Below are positions 1-7,576 of a stretch of 55,689 bases of DNA, one piece after another. The DNA comes from Streptomyces sp. MJM8645 (lineage in GTDB: Bacteria; Actinomycetota; Actinomycetes; Streptomycetales; Streptomycetaceae). Every line of letters begins with the position of its first letter. The first letter of the stretch is position 1. Under the pieces are notes generated by a model. It was not told the DNA's origin, did no database searches, and saw nothing but the letters and a program-made list of their open reading frames with translations. The stretch lies in NCBI RefSeq assembly GCF_001625365.1, contig NZ_LJJF01000005.1:1-55689 (forward strand), written 5' to 3'. The translations under genes and the position numbers were made by a program.

Positions 1-162
1 GGCCTGGAGGTAGAGCAGGGCGGCGACGGCGGGGACCAGGACCAGGCGGGCGGGCAGCGGGAGGGTGATGCCGAGCATCCAGAGCATCCCGGCCAGGCCG
101 AGGAGGAGGTGAAGGCGGCGGGCCGCGAGCGGGCCCGGGCGGGAGGCCAGGAGCGTCTTCAC
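1..162 (-). CDS. Partial membrane protein, cut by the left edge
   Basis: Only the first 54 codons are present; the gene runs off the left end of the window. The GTG start overlaps the TGA of the gene upstream (159-641) by four bases, which suggests translational coupling. The visible peptide opens with a short basic segment (MKTLLASRPG, then an Arg-rich stretch) followed by two hydrophobic segments, roughly residues 18-35 and 40-54, typical of small actinobacterial membrane proteins. The family cannot be assigned from this fragment. Confidence 0.55.
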   Translation of the reverse strand, partial: MKTLLASRPGPLAARRLHLLLGLAGMLWMLGITLPLPARLVLVPAVAALLYLQA

Positions 163-641
163 GACCGCACCGCCTGGGCCGACTTGCCGGTGAGGCCGGA
201 GCGGGTGACCCAGCGGGGCCCGTTGCGCCACGGGGACGCGGCGGCGACGGCATCGGCCTCCTTGGGCGTCCACGCGGCCAGCTCGGCCTCGCGCTCGGCG
301 CGGTGCTTCTCGTCGTTCAGCCGCTGGATCACGGTCTCGACCGCCAGGTCGGCCGCCTCGTCCGGGTCGGCGTCCTCGGACTCGACCAGCTCGGGGTTGG
401 CGTCCAGGTTCGGCGCGGAGATCCGCACGAAGCCGCAGTCGACGCCCTCGGACTCGGCCGGCTCCGGGTTCGCGGCGAGCAGCATGTCGGCGAGCAGCCC
501 CAGGCGGTGGGAGCGGGCGCCGCCGCCGACCTCGTCGATCCAGGCCTGGGCGTCGGCAAGCGTCTCGGCCGCGATGATCGCGCCGAACGAGCGGCTGGCG
601 GGGGTGCGGTGCTTCGGGGTGGAAGAGGGCAGGATGGACAC
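159..641 (-). CDS. Hypothetical acidic protein, 160 aa
   Basis: No family was recognised. The frame stays open upstream to 701, but I place the start at GTG 641 because CAGGAGCT lies about nine bases before it. The middle of the protein is strongly acidic (LVESEDADPDEAADLA) and the C-terminal part is charged and helical (RLNDEKHRAEREAELAAW). The gene is coupled to the membrane-protein gene that follows through a GTGA overlap. Its promoter must lie in 642-1042, which holds three copies of the palindrome assigned to the divergent GntR regulator, so the regulator may control both directions. Confidence 0.6.
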   Translation of the reverse strand: MSILPSSTPKHRTPASRSFGAIIAAETLADAQAWIDEVGGGARSHRLGLLADMLLAANPEPAESEGVDCGFVRISAPNLDANPELVESEDADPDEAADLAVETVIQRLNDEKHRAEREAELAAWTPKEADAVAAASPWRNGPRWVTRSGLTGKSAQAVRS

Positions 642-818
642 GCGGATCAGCTCCTGAAGTGTTGGTGGTCCGTGAGCGGCCCCGGGTGCCGGCGTGTGCA
701 AGACGTCGGCGAAAAGCCCGGGGCCGTGCCCGTGAGTAGGGCATTTCTGGGCAGTGCAAACTAGGCCTTATCAGGCCTTTCGCCTCCTCCGGCTCGGCCG
801 GATCGGCTTATGTCGGTA

Positions 819-830
819 CTGTAGGTACAG
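819..830. promoter_or_regulatory. Operator-like palindrome 1 (CTGTAGGTACAG)
   Basis: This is the least perfect of three related palindromes in the divergent intergenic region (642-1042). It reads CTGTAGGTACAG and differs from the other two by one base. It lies nearest to the leftward gene starting at 641. The remainder of this 401-bp gap shows no gene. Confidence 0.5.
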
Positions 831-850
831 AACTTCGGACCGCGCAAGCC

Positions 851-866
851 TTCTGTACGTACAGAA
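851..866. promoter_or_regulatory. Operator-like palindrome 2 (TTCTGTACGTACAGAA)
   Basis: A perfect 16-bp palindrome, 25-30 bp from palindrome 1. GntR-family regulators usually bind short palindromes upstream of their own genes, so this is a likely operator of the GntR/UTRA protein at 1043. Confidence 0.6.
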
Positions 867-1002
867 TTGACGGAGCGTCGGAAACCGCAGCTCACTGCCG
901 GTGCGCGCAGTCAAAACTCACCCGATCGGCCCCGGGTGGCGCGTGCCTCGACACGCTTCAGAGGGCGCGCGAGTAGCGACGGGCCATCAGAGACGCGCTA
1001 TC

Positions 1003-1018
1003 TTCTGTACGTACAGAT
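1003..1018. promoter_or_regulatory. Operator-like palindrome 3 (TTCTGTACGTACAGAT)
   Basis: The same 12-bp core as palindrome 2 (CTGTACGTACAG, 1005-1016), ending 24 bp before the ATG of the GntR gene. A bound repressor here would block transcription initiation or elongation into that gene, which fits autoregulation. Confidence 0.6.
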
Positions 1019-1042
1019 CAGACAGAGCCAAGGGAGCTCACG

Positions 1043-1804
1043 ATGGCGACCGAGACACGGGCGCTGTGGCAGGTCGTTTACGACGACCTCCGCAGCCGGA
1101 TCGACCAAGGGTCCCTACAGAAGGGCGCCCAGGTCCCCGGCGAGATCGCCCTCTCCGAGCAACATGGAGTCAGCCGTTCCACGGTCAGGTCGGCGCTGCT
1201 CCGTCTGGAGCAGGAGGGACTGATCACGGCCGGAAAGGGCAGGTTGGGCCGGACCGTCCGAGAGGACGAACCACTGATGTGGAACCTGCACGCCTTCGAG
1301 CGAGCCAACCGCAGGGACGACCCGGCCACTGGCATGGACGACTGGGCACGGGGCGTGGCGGACCAGGGTCGAACTCCGCATCAGGAGATCAAGCCGAGCC
1401 TGGAAATGGCGGAGCCGTCGGTGGGGAAGTGGCTACAGGTCGAAGCCGGCACCCCTGTGGTCCGTCGATCCCGGCGCCGGACCGTCGATGGCCGACCGTG
1501 GCAGCTCAGCGACAGCTGGTTCCCCGAGTGGGCGAAGGAGACCGTGCTCCTTACCCATGTTGAGGACCTAGTTCTACCTGGTGGCGCCTTGGCGCACCTC
1601 GGGCACCCGCAGGTGCGCACCCGCGACGAAATCCGCGTCCGAATGCCTTCGCCCACCGAAGCACAGCACCTCGAGATCCCGGTCGGCACCCCGGTCATGG
1701 AGCACGTCCGGATCGGCTTCGGATCCGACGACATCCCGGTCCGAGCCATGGTCACCGTTGCCCCTGGCGACCGTACAACCCTCGTCTACGAGCTGGAGGT
1801 CTGA
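1043..1804 (+). CDS. GntR-family regulator, HutC/UTRA type
   Basis: A DNA-binding transcription factor. Residues about 10-75 form a GntR winged helix (DDLRSRIDQGSLQKGAQVPG, then SEQHGVSRSTVRSALLRLEQ). Residues about 100-250 have the size and pattern of a UTRA effector-binding domain, including the paired arginines after GTPVV and the terminal beta-rich segment. The length (253 aa) is normal for the subfamily. ATG 1043 follows AAGGGAG at a suitable distance. Three matching palindromes lie upstream, so autorepression is likely. The stop codon directly adjoins the ATG of the acetyltransferase gene, so the two are co-translated. The effector is unknown. On plasmids such regulators often repress transfer genes (KorA/TraR type), which is only an inference here. 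Confidence 0.85.
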   Translation: MATETRALWQVVYDDLRSRIDQGSLQKGAQVPGEIALSEQHGVSRSTVRSALLRLEQEGLITAGKGRLGRTVREDEPLMWNLHAFERANRRDDPATGMDDWARGVADQGRTPHQEIKPSLEMAEPSVGKWLQVEAGTPVVRRSRRRTVDGRPWQLSDSWFPEWAKETVLLTHVEDLVLPGGALAHLGHPQVRTRDEIRVRMPSPTEAQHLEIPVGTPVMEHVRIGFGSDDIPVRAMVTVAPGDRTTLVYELEV

Positions 1805-2668
1805 ATGCGTACCTACTCCGTCCGCCTCGCCACATCCGACGACGTCCCCGCGCTCATGGAACTCCGGAAGGAGGCCGAGCGGTGGCTCGCCGAGGCGGGG
1901 GTAGACCAGTGGTCCGACCAGGACCTCGGGGACCGTGCCATGCAGAGCTGGCTGACGAAGATCCGTGCTGGCCAGACCTGGGTTTTCCTCGACCAGGCTG
2001 GAGCCGCGGTAGCCACTATCAGCCGCGGCCAGGCCGACCAGGACTTCTGGCGAGAGGGCGACGACCTCGAGTCCGGCTTCTACGTCTACAAGCTGATCGT
2101 TGGCAGGTCCGAAGCCGGTCAGGGCCTCGGACGCCGCATCCTCGACTGGGCGTCACTGATCGCTGCGGCCGAGGACAAGGCCTGGCTGCGCCTGGACGTG
2201 TGGCGCAACAACAAGCGCCTACAGCGGTACTACGAGAAGGCCGGCTTCGCCCACGTCCGAACTGCTTCTCCAGAGCATCGGCTCAGCGGATGGATGGCTC
2301 AGCGAGAGGCTGGCACCGTCCTTCACCCTGAGCGGCTCCTACCGATCATCCCTTCGCCGCTCCCAGCTGGATTCCACGACCAACTGGTCGCGGCCGCGAC
2401 CGGTCTCCAAGCCGTATCACGGCAGGTAAGCAGCCTCCTTGCCCAACTCAAAGGAACATCGACTCCGACCACGGGCAGACTTCGCTGGTCGTACGACCGG
2501 GCGCTGAAGGAGCTGCTCATCTCAAACAGTCAGCTCCACGACGCCGTGCAGCATGCCGAAACCGCACTGGCCGAGGTCCGATGCTTCCCCGCCTCGGACA
2601 ACCCGGCTTGGGCCTCGGCTCCACGGCCTCCGGTGCAGCTGCTGAACGGAGACGGCCGTCCCCGCTAG
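1805..2668 (+). CDS. GNAT-family N-acetyltransferase with C-terminal extension
   Basis: An acetyl-CoA-dependent N-acyltransferase whose acceptor is unknown. The GNAT fold occupies residues 1-165. The pyrophosphate-binding loop is at residues 101-110 (RSEAGQGLGR), and the usual late motif follows (NNKRLQRYYEKAGF). Beyond residue 165 is an extension of about 120 residues, unusual for the family, with heptad-like helices (around QAVSRQVSSLLAQLKG). The ATG immediately follows the TGA of the GntR gene, so the pair forms one transcriptional unit. The paired regulator suggests that expression is induced rather than constitutive. Confidence 0.85.
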   Translation: MRTYSVRLATSDDVPALMELRKEAERWLAEAGVDQWSDQDLGDRAMQSWLTKIRAGQTWVFLDQAGAAVATISRGQADQDFWREGDDLESGFYVYKLIVGRSEAGQGLGRRILDWASLIAAAEDKAWLRLDVWRNNKRLQRYYEKAGFAHVRTASPEHRLSGWMAQREAGTVLHPERLLPIIPSPLPAGFHDQLVAAATGLQAVSRQVSSLLAQLKGTSTPTTGRLRWSYDRALKELLISNSQLHDAVQHAETALAEVRCFPASDNPAWASAPRPPVQLLNGDGRPR

Positions 2669-2702
2669 CCCGGGCGGACGTTGGGTCAGTGAGCGCGAGA
2701 CC

Positions 2703-2711
2703 TTATCCACA
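2703..2711 (+). promoter_or_regulatory. Perfect DnaA-box-like 9-mer (TTATCCACA)
   Basis: TTATCCACA equals the classical high-affinity DnaA box. Streptomyces boxes usually read TTGTCCACA, so this is one substitution from the host consensus. It lies 56 bp before the HTH gene and about 650 bp before the replication protein gene, so DnaA could assist at this replicon. A single box may also occur by chance. Confidence 0.4.
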
Positions 2712-2766
2712 GGCGTGTGCCACTACTGTCTTCATGAAGCAGAGATCAGCAAGGAACGAGGGTGAC

Positions 2767-2955
2767 GTGACCGGAGTGGGATGGCTGACGGTGGCCGAGG
2801 TGGCCGCTCGCTGCTCCGTGACACCGGCGACTGTCTACCGCTGGATCCGCGAGGGCACCGGCCCGCGTGTCGTACGCACGGGCCCGACCGGCCGTGGCAT
2901 CCGCGTCCCCGCCTCCGCCGTGACGGAATGGGAGCAGCACCTGATGGGGCCGTAA
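2767..2955 (+). CDS. Small MerR/excisionase-type HTH DNA-binding protein
   Basis: A 62-residue protein that is almost entirely one helix-turn-helix of the AlpA/excisionase type: LTVAEVAARCSVTPATVYRW, then a positively charged wing and the usual final strand (IRVPASAVTEWEQHL). I prefer GTG 2767, with AAGGA/GAGG upstream, over ATG 2734, which lacks a ribosome-binding site. Such proteins act as recombination directionality factors or as small regulators. Its place directly before the replication module, and far from the recombinase at 27.5 kb, favours a regulatory or replication-accessory role. A strong hairpin follows the stop. Confidence 0.75.
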   Translation: MTGVGWLTVAEVAARCSVTPATVYRWIREGTGPRVVRTGPTGRGIRVPASAVTEWEQHLMGP

Positions 2956-2960
2956 AACAC

Positions 2961-2994
2961 CGAAGGCCGACCTGCGGGAACAGGTCGACCTTCG
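2961..2994 (+). terminator. Intrinsic terminator-like hairpin
   Basis: CGAAGG-C-CGACCTG pairs with CAGGTCG-A-CCTTCG around a six-base loop, six bases after the HTH gene. There is no U-tract, as is common in this phylum. A second, weaker hairpin (CCGCTCG ... CGAGCGG, 3010-3040) follows. Confidence 0.7.
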
Positions 2995-3355
2995 CGGTAC
3001 TGCAGTAGCCCGCTCGTGGGCCGGGAAGCCCGGCGAGCGGTGGTTCAAGCCCTCAGGGAGCAGCACGAGCCGATCAGGACCGAACACACAACAGAGCGCA
3101 GACCCCCGCGCCTCAAGACCCAGGATGCCAGACCTAGGCCTAGTGCTTCTACAGCACCCGGCCATCGGTTCATCCGAAGTGATCATGTGTGTTTGGTCCC
3201 GATGGCTCCGCTGCTGCTCCCGCCTATCCTCTGGGAGCCCCCGCAGTGGTCCAGCACGACCCGAACACCGATCACAGTGTGTTCGACATCACCGGCACGC
3301 CGAGCAAGGCCGCCATCTCCGCCCCGCACCACCAGGCCCTGCCGGCGGTGACCCG
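2995..3355. other. Leader region of the replication gene, no gene seen
   Basis: About 360 bp with one hairpin at 3010-3040 and no convincing coding frame. The frame of the replication protein stays open through here, but codon usage and the absence of a ribosome-binding site argue against an earlier start. The promoter of the replication operon should lie here. Confidence 0.4.
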
Positions 3356-4699
3356 ATGACTGCCTTCCTGGACGACCCGGCGGCGCTCGACGAGAGCCTC
3401 GAAATCGCGCTCGGGCGTCGCGCTCCCTTCACACAGGTTGGCGACTGGGTCCTCCTGTCCGGCGTCAGCGCACCCGCGCTCGCCCTCTATTGGGCGCTTA
3501 GCGCCCACATCAGCTCGCTGCGGGACGACACCGAAGTCTGGCCGGGTCTGGTGACGCTGGCGCGCATCCTCCAGCTGAAGAAGGTAGAGCAGGTCGCCCT
3601 CTACATGCTGGAGCTGGAGATCATCGGTGCGGTCGACGTCCGCCGCACCAAGCGCGGCCTGGTCCGGCGCAACAAGTACGTCGTGCACCAGACCCCGCCG
3701 GCCACCTACTGCGGCCCGCAGTCGACGGCCGACTGGTACGGCTCCAACCGGGCGGCGAAGGACGAGACGAAGGAGCAGACGAAGGTCCGGGAGGCACAGT
3801 TCGACGCCTGGCTGGAGGCCGTCCGGACTGCACTGAAGGCTGCCGTCAAGGCGGCCGCCGCCGAGCGCGCGGCGGCGCGGAAGGCCAAGCTGCCCGAGCC
3901 TGCGCTGCGCCCGTTCATCGGCCCCGAGCTGGCGTCGCTCCGCGTCTCGACGGAGCCTCAGCCCGCCCCCGCTCGTACCCCCGAAAATGGGGGTACGGCG
4001 CGACCTGCGAAGACGCGCAAATCCGCAGCTCAGCCCGTACCCCCATTTTCGGGGGTACGTACCCCCGAAAATGGGGGCCCCGTACCCCCGCCCATGGGGG
4101 TTGAACTAGACGAAGTAGAACTAGACGAAACATCTCTCTCTTCCGCCCCTCGTGCCGAAGCGGCACCCGAGGCCCCGGCCGGGGTCGTGACGGACGAGAG
4201 AGAGACCGAGGCTGCGCCCAACGACGAGCCCACCACCCCGCCCGCTCCGGTTGCCCCGGCGAAGCCGGAGAAGGTGCCGGACCTCGGCGTCGAGCTGACC
4301 TGGGAGCAGGGCCAGGCGGTGCAGGCGCTGTTCATGGCCTGGATGACCGCGCGAATGGTGTCCGGCAACGGGCGACACTCCAAGGGCTCGGCCGCCGAGC
4401 AGCAGTTCCGCGAGTCGGCCGCCGGCCTGGTGGCCAGTGAGCGGTTCCAGCCGGAGTGGCTGATCGAGCTGGCCGAGTGGATGGCTGCCGAGCAGCCGAC
4501 CTGGGCCAACCTGGTCGGCGCGACCACCGCGCAGTCGCTGGGGGCCCCGGCCCAGCGCCGCACGCTGCCCAAGCAGCGCACCGCCCCGGTGGGCTGCCCG
4601 GATTGCGACCCGTACTCGCCCGGCTGGCACACCACCGAGGACGAGGCAGGCAAGGAGACCACCTTCCGGTGCTCCGCCGCCGTCCCCGCCATGGCCTGA
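3356..4699 (+). CDS. Winged-helix replication initiator/helicase-loader-like protein with internal iterons
   Basis: 447 residues. Residues about 25-125 look like a winged-helix domain of phage or plasmid replication proteins (WALSAHISSLRDDTEVWPGL, then a Lys/Arg-rich wing). The middle (about 145-310) is a low-complexity Ala/Lys and Pro/Glu linker. The C-terminal part (about 310-400) is helical and ends in a CPDCDPYSPGWH segment that may bind metal. The linker DNA contains four copies of a palindrome that encode the peptide RTPENGG and its reverse reading. The dnaB gene follows 91 bp later, so a role in loading DnaB at an origin is likely. ATG 3356 was chosen because the domain begins there. 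The family is inferred from pattern and context. Confidence 0.65.
   Translation: MTAFLDDPAALDESLEIALGRRAPFTQVGDWVLLSGVSAPALALYWALSAHISSLRDDTEVWPGLVTLARILQLKKVEQVALYMLELEIIGAVDVRRTKRGLVRRNKYVVHQTPPATYCGPQSTADWYGSNRAAKDETKEQTKVREAQFDAWLEAVRTALKAAVKAAAAERAAARKAKLPEPALRPFIGPELASLRVSTEPQPAPARTPENGGTARPAKTRKSAAQPVPPFSGVRTPENGGPVPPPMGVELDEVELDETSLSSAPRAEAAPEAPAGVVTDERETEAAPNDEPTTPPAPVAPAKPEKVPDLGVELTWEQGQAVQALFMAWMTARMVSGNGRHSKGSAAEQQFRESAAGLVASERFQPEWLIELAEWMAAEQPTWANLVGATTAQSLGAPAQRRTLPKQRTAPVGCPDCDPYSPGWHTTEDEAGKETTFRCSAAVPAMA
3975..4100. repeat. Four palindromic iteron-like repeats inside the replication gene
   Basis: Units at 3975-3996, 4037-4058 (inverted), 4059-4080 and a degenerate 4082-4100. 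Each has the core ACCCCCGAAAATGGGGG, and the first two are flanked by GTAC on both sides. The AAAA/TTTT centre is the least GC-rich spot nearby. Repeats of this kind inside an initiator gene recall the lambda origin inside gene O, so this is my best candidate for the replication origin. Confidence 0.65.
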
Positions 4700-4790
4700 C
4701 CAGGCCGCCCACCACCACCGCCAACGAGAACGGCGGCCGGATGACCTTGCCCGGGTCCGGCCGCCGCATGACCTCACCTGGAGATCACCG

Positions 4791-6221
4791 ATGACCGTAC
4801 CGCCCCAGTCCCACGCCGACGACAACGCCCTCGACTGGACCGAGATCGACAACCAGGCTGGCCGCCGCGGCTCCGACCCCACCGGGATCGAGATCGTCCC
4901 GCCGCAGGACCTCCAGGCCGAGCGAGCCGTCCTCGGCGGCATGCTGCTGACCAAGGACGCCATCGCCGACGTCCTGGAGGCGAAGCTCAAGGGCGAGCAC
5001 TACTACCGGCCCGCCCACGAGCTGATCCACCAGGCGATCCTCCACCTGTACGCGAAGGGCGAGCCCGCCGACCCGATCACCGTCGCCGACGAGCTCCTCA
5101 AGCGCGGCGAGCTCACCCGGACCGGCGGAGCCAGCTACCTGCACACCCTGGTCCAGTCGGTCCCCACCGCCGCGAACGCCGGCTACTACGCCGGCCCCGT
5201 CCTGGAAGCCGCCGCGCTGCGCCGCCTGCGCGAGGAAGCCGTGCGGATCGTCCAGAACGTCGACTCACGGGCCGGCGAGCCCGAGGAGATCGTCAACGAG
5301 GCCGGGAAGGCGATCCTGGCCATCGCCGAGCAGCGCGCCACCGACACCTACGCGTCCGCCGGCTCCGACCTGCAGGACGCGCTCGACTGGGTCGAGGCGA
5401 CCGGCAACCGCAAGGCCGGTCAGATCAGCGGCGTCCCCACCGGCTTCGCCGACCTCGACAAGCTGACCGACGGCCTCCAGCCCGGCCAGCTGATCATCAT
5501 CGGCGGGCGTCCCGGCATGGGCAAAAGCACCGCAGCCCTGGACATCGCCCGGACCGCCGCGATCAAGCACGGCGTGCCCAGCGCGTTCTTCAGCCTGGAG
5601 ATGTCCCGCCGCGAACTCCAGCTGCGCCTGCTCTCGGCCGAGGGCAGGGTCGCGCTGCACCACCTGCGCACCGGCAACACCACCGACGACGACTGGGGCC
5701 GGATCGCCCGCGTCACCGGGCGCATCTCCGAGGCCCCGACGTTCATCGACGACGCCGCCGGCCTCACGATGATGGAGATCCGCACCAAGGCCCGCCGCCA
5801 GGCGATGTCCGACACCGGCCTGGGCCTGATGGTCGTGGACTACCTGCAGTTGCTCAAGACCGGCGGCCGTGCCGCCGAGAACCGTCAGCAGGAGGTCTCC
5901 GACCTCTCCCGCAACCTCAAGCTCCTCGCGAAGGAACTCGAGATCCCGGTCATCGCGCTCTCCCAGCTCAACCGCGGGCCCGAAGCCCGCACCGAGAAGA
6001 AGCCGGGCCTGTCCGATCTGCGCGAGTCCGGCGCGATCGAGCAGGACGCCGACATCGTGATCCTCGTCCACCGCGAGGACGCGTACGAGAAGGAGTCCCC
6101 CCGCGCCGGCGAAGCCGACCTGATCGTCGCCAAGCACCGCAACGGCCCCACCGCCACCATCACGGTGGCCTTCCAGGGCCACTACTCGCGCTTCGTGGAC
6201 ATGACCAGGGATGTGACCTGA
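4791..6221 (+). CDS. dnaB: Replicative DnaB-type helicase
   Basis: A hexameric 5'-3' replicative helicase. The N-terminal domain covers residues about 35-140 (LQAERAVLGGMLLTKDAIAD). The RecA-like ATPase follows: Walker A at 238-246 (GGRPGMGKS), FFSLEMSRREL, Walker B near 345-355 (LGLMVVDYLQLL), LSQLNRGPEARTEKKPGLSD and LRESGAIEQDADIVILVHRE. The length (476 aa) is normal, and no intein is present. ATG 4791 has GGAG about eight bases upstream. Because the chromosome already supplies DnaB, a plasmid copy together with its own initiator suggests a self-sufficient replisome-loading module. Confidence 0.95.
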   Translation: MTVPPQSHADDNALDWTEIDNQAGRRGSDPTGIEIVPPQDLQAERAVLGGMLLTKDAIADVLEAKLKGEHYYRPAHELIHQAILHLYAKGEPADPITVADELLKRGELTRTGGASYLHTLVQSVPTAANAGYYAGPVLEAAALRRLREEAVRIVQNVDSRAGEPEEIVNEAGKAILAIAEQRATDTYASAGSDLQDALDWVEATGNRKAGQISGVPTGFADLDKLTDGLQPGQLIIIGGRPGMGKSTAALDIARTAAIKHGVPSAFFSLEMSRRELQLRLLSAEGRVALHHLRTGNTTDDDWGRIARVTGRISEAPTFIDDAAGLTMMEIRTKARRQAMSDTGLGLMVVDYLQLLKTGGRAAENRQQEVSDLSRNLKLLAKELEIPVIALSQLNRGPEARTEKKPGLSDLRESGAIEQDADIVILVHREDAYEKESPRAGEADLIVAKHRNGPTATITVAFQGHYSRFVDMTRDVT

Positions 6222-6480
6222 CCTGTGTAGGGTCTCGGCCCCCGTGTCGGAATCTCACCGCGATGTCGGATCGGAAGTCGGATACGACACCGGTCGTGAG
6301 ACAGCCCAGGTCACAGGCTCGACAGGCGCCGCCGAACGAGGTGAACCGCCGAGTGGACGACACGGGCGTGAGATTCCAGCGTCCGACACGTCGTGAGACT
6401 GCTGACAAAGCCGCAGGTCGCGGGACCAGCGTCCGACACGAGCGGCGAGACCCTACAACCTGTGTAGGGTCTCGCGATCC

Positions 6481-6609
6481 GACAAGCGGCTCTGCCAGGC
6501 CATCGTCGACCGGCTCACCTTCGAGGCCCACATCATCGAGACCGGCACCCAGTCCTTCCGCCTCGCCAGCACCACCGCCAAGCGCAAGGCAGCAGCCGCA
6601 GCGGCCTGA
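6481..6609 (+). pseudogene. C-terminal fragment of an IstB-like transposition helper ATPase
   Basis: Forty-two codons ending in TGA. The peptide contains AIVDRLTFEAHIIETGTQSF, the characteristic C-terminus of IstB/IS21 helper proteins, followed by a short Lys/Ala tail. No start codon or ribosome-binding site precedes it; the upstream DNA consists of terminal-type repeats, so the rest of the gene was deleted. Confidence 0.65.
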
Positions 6610-6635
6610 CCGACCGCTGGAGCATCCCCCGCCAC

Positions 6636-6664
6636 CGGGCGGGCGCCACAAAGGCGCCCGCCCG
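6636..6664 (+). terminator. Strong hairpin after the IstB remnant
   Basis: CGGGCGGGCGCC pairs perfectly with GGCGCCCGCCCG around ACAAA. The left arm recurs near 6699-6710, suggesting a local duplication. Confidence 0.65.
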
Positions 6665-6900
6665 TTCGCATTCCTGTCAGGGGACGCGACCGGGCGGGCG
6701 CCGTGAGAACCACGCTGCCGGTCGCCGCAGCCCAGCCCCGCCACCAGATCGCATCGCCCCAGGGCACCGGGGAAACGTCACCCGATCGGAGGTGGGGCCA
6801 CTTCAATCCGTTCCTTCTCAACACCGCCCCGGGCCGTCACCCGGACGGCTCAAAAGTGGGGCCAGACGAAACCGTTCCAGTGGGGCCAAAACTCACCGGC

Positions 6901-7576
6901 GCAGACACGCAGGCCGTCCGTCACCCGTAAACGATCAGAAACGGCCCCGTGATCGCCTGTGGGCCCTCCCGGCGAGCCATTCGACGTCGGGAGGGCCCGC
7001 GGGCCGCCAGAGGGCCGCTCACGCCCCGTCGGTGGTCCCCGGCGGCTGCCGGTACGCCCGGGCGATCAGCGTCCGGCCCCAGCCCGGCCCAAACTCCGGT
7101 GTTCCGCCACCTTGTGCTCGGCGTGACGGGTGGTGGTGGCGTTCTCGGTCAGGTTCACCGGGGTCTCGGCCACTGCGAACAGCAGGATGAAGGCCGTCCG
7201 GCGGGCACCAACGGCCACAATGGGTTTATCGCCAACAGGCCTGTTGGAGCCGTTGGACCCAACAGACCGGACTGTGTGGGTGCGGGTGCCCCGGGGAAGT
7301 CTCGGGTCTTGGAGGTGGGGGCGGGTGCCCCACCCCGCGCGTCGCGTCCCCGTTCTGGCATTTGTGGCAGCCCTCACGCGTGCGCGCGTGGAAGCCGGTG
7401 ATACGGAAGTTGCACGGGAGTAGGACAAGACCGGGACCGCCGCGGCGGCCGCCAGTGGTCAACGCGCCACCTGCGACCTGCGGCGATGCGCCAAACCAGC
7501 CCGATCAGGCCTGTTGGGGGCAACAGGTCCAACGCCGGGCGCGACACAAGGGCGGCCGGTGCCTACCGTGCCCGGC
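6901..7576. other. Non-coding or decayed segment
   Basis: No convincing gene. It holds a hairpin (GGGCCCTCCC, 6961-6970, with GGGAGGGCCC, 6989-6998), two copies of the dispersed GTTGG...CCAAC palindrome (around 7239-7270 and 7507-7531), and one copy of a repeat seen again near 11700 (CTGGCATT...TGGCA...ACGCGTGCGCG, 7354-7391). A leftward open frame with a plausible C-terminus ending near 7066 is probably a relic. Confidence 0.45.

Larger units (their letters stand above)
6222..6900. mobile_element. IS21-family relic
   Basis: Three signs point to a decayed IS21-type element. First, 6222-6480 is packed with related inverted and direct repeats: CTGTGTAGGGTCTCG occurs at both ends, and GTGTCGGA/TCCGACAC occurs several times, as in the multiple terminal repeats of IS21 elements. 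Second, 6481-6609 encodes the last 42 residues of an IstB-like protein. Third, 6791-6890 contains three copies of GTGGGGCCA, two of them followed by CCGTTCC, which resembles another element end. No istA remains. Confidence 0.55.

Noticed and set aside
7066..7428. Leftward 120-codon frame in the 7 kb gap
   Set aside because: No ribosome-binding site, no recognisable domain, and it crosses a GTTGG-type palindrome and another repeat; at most a relic.
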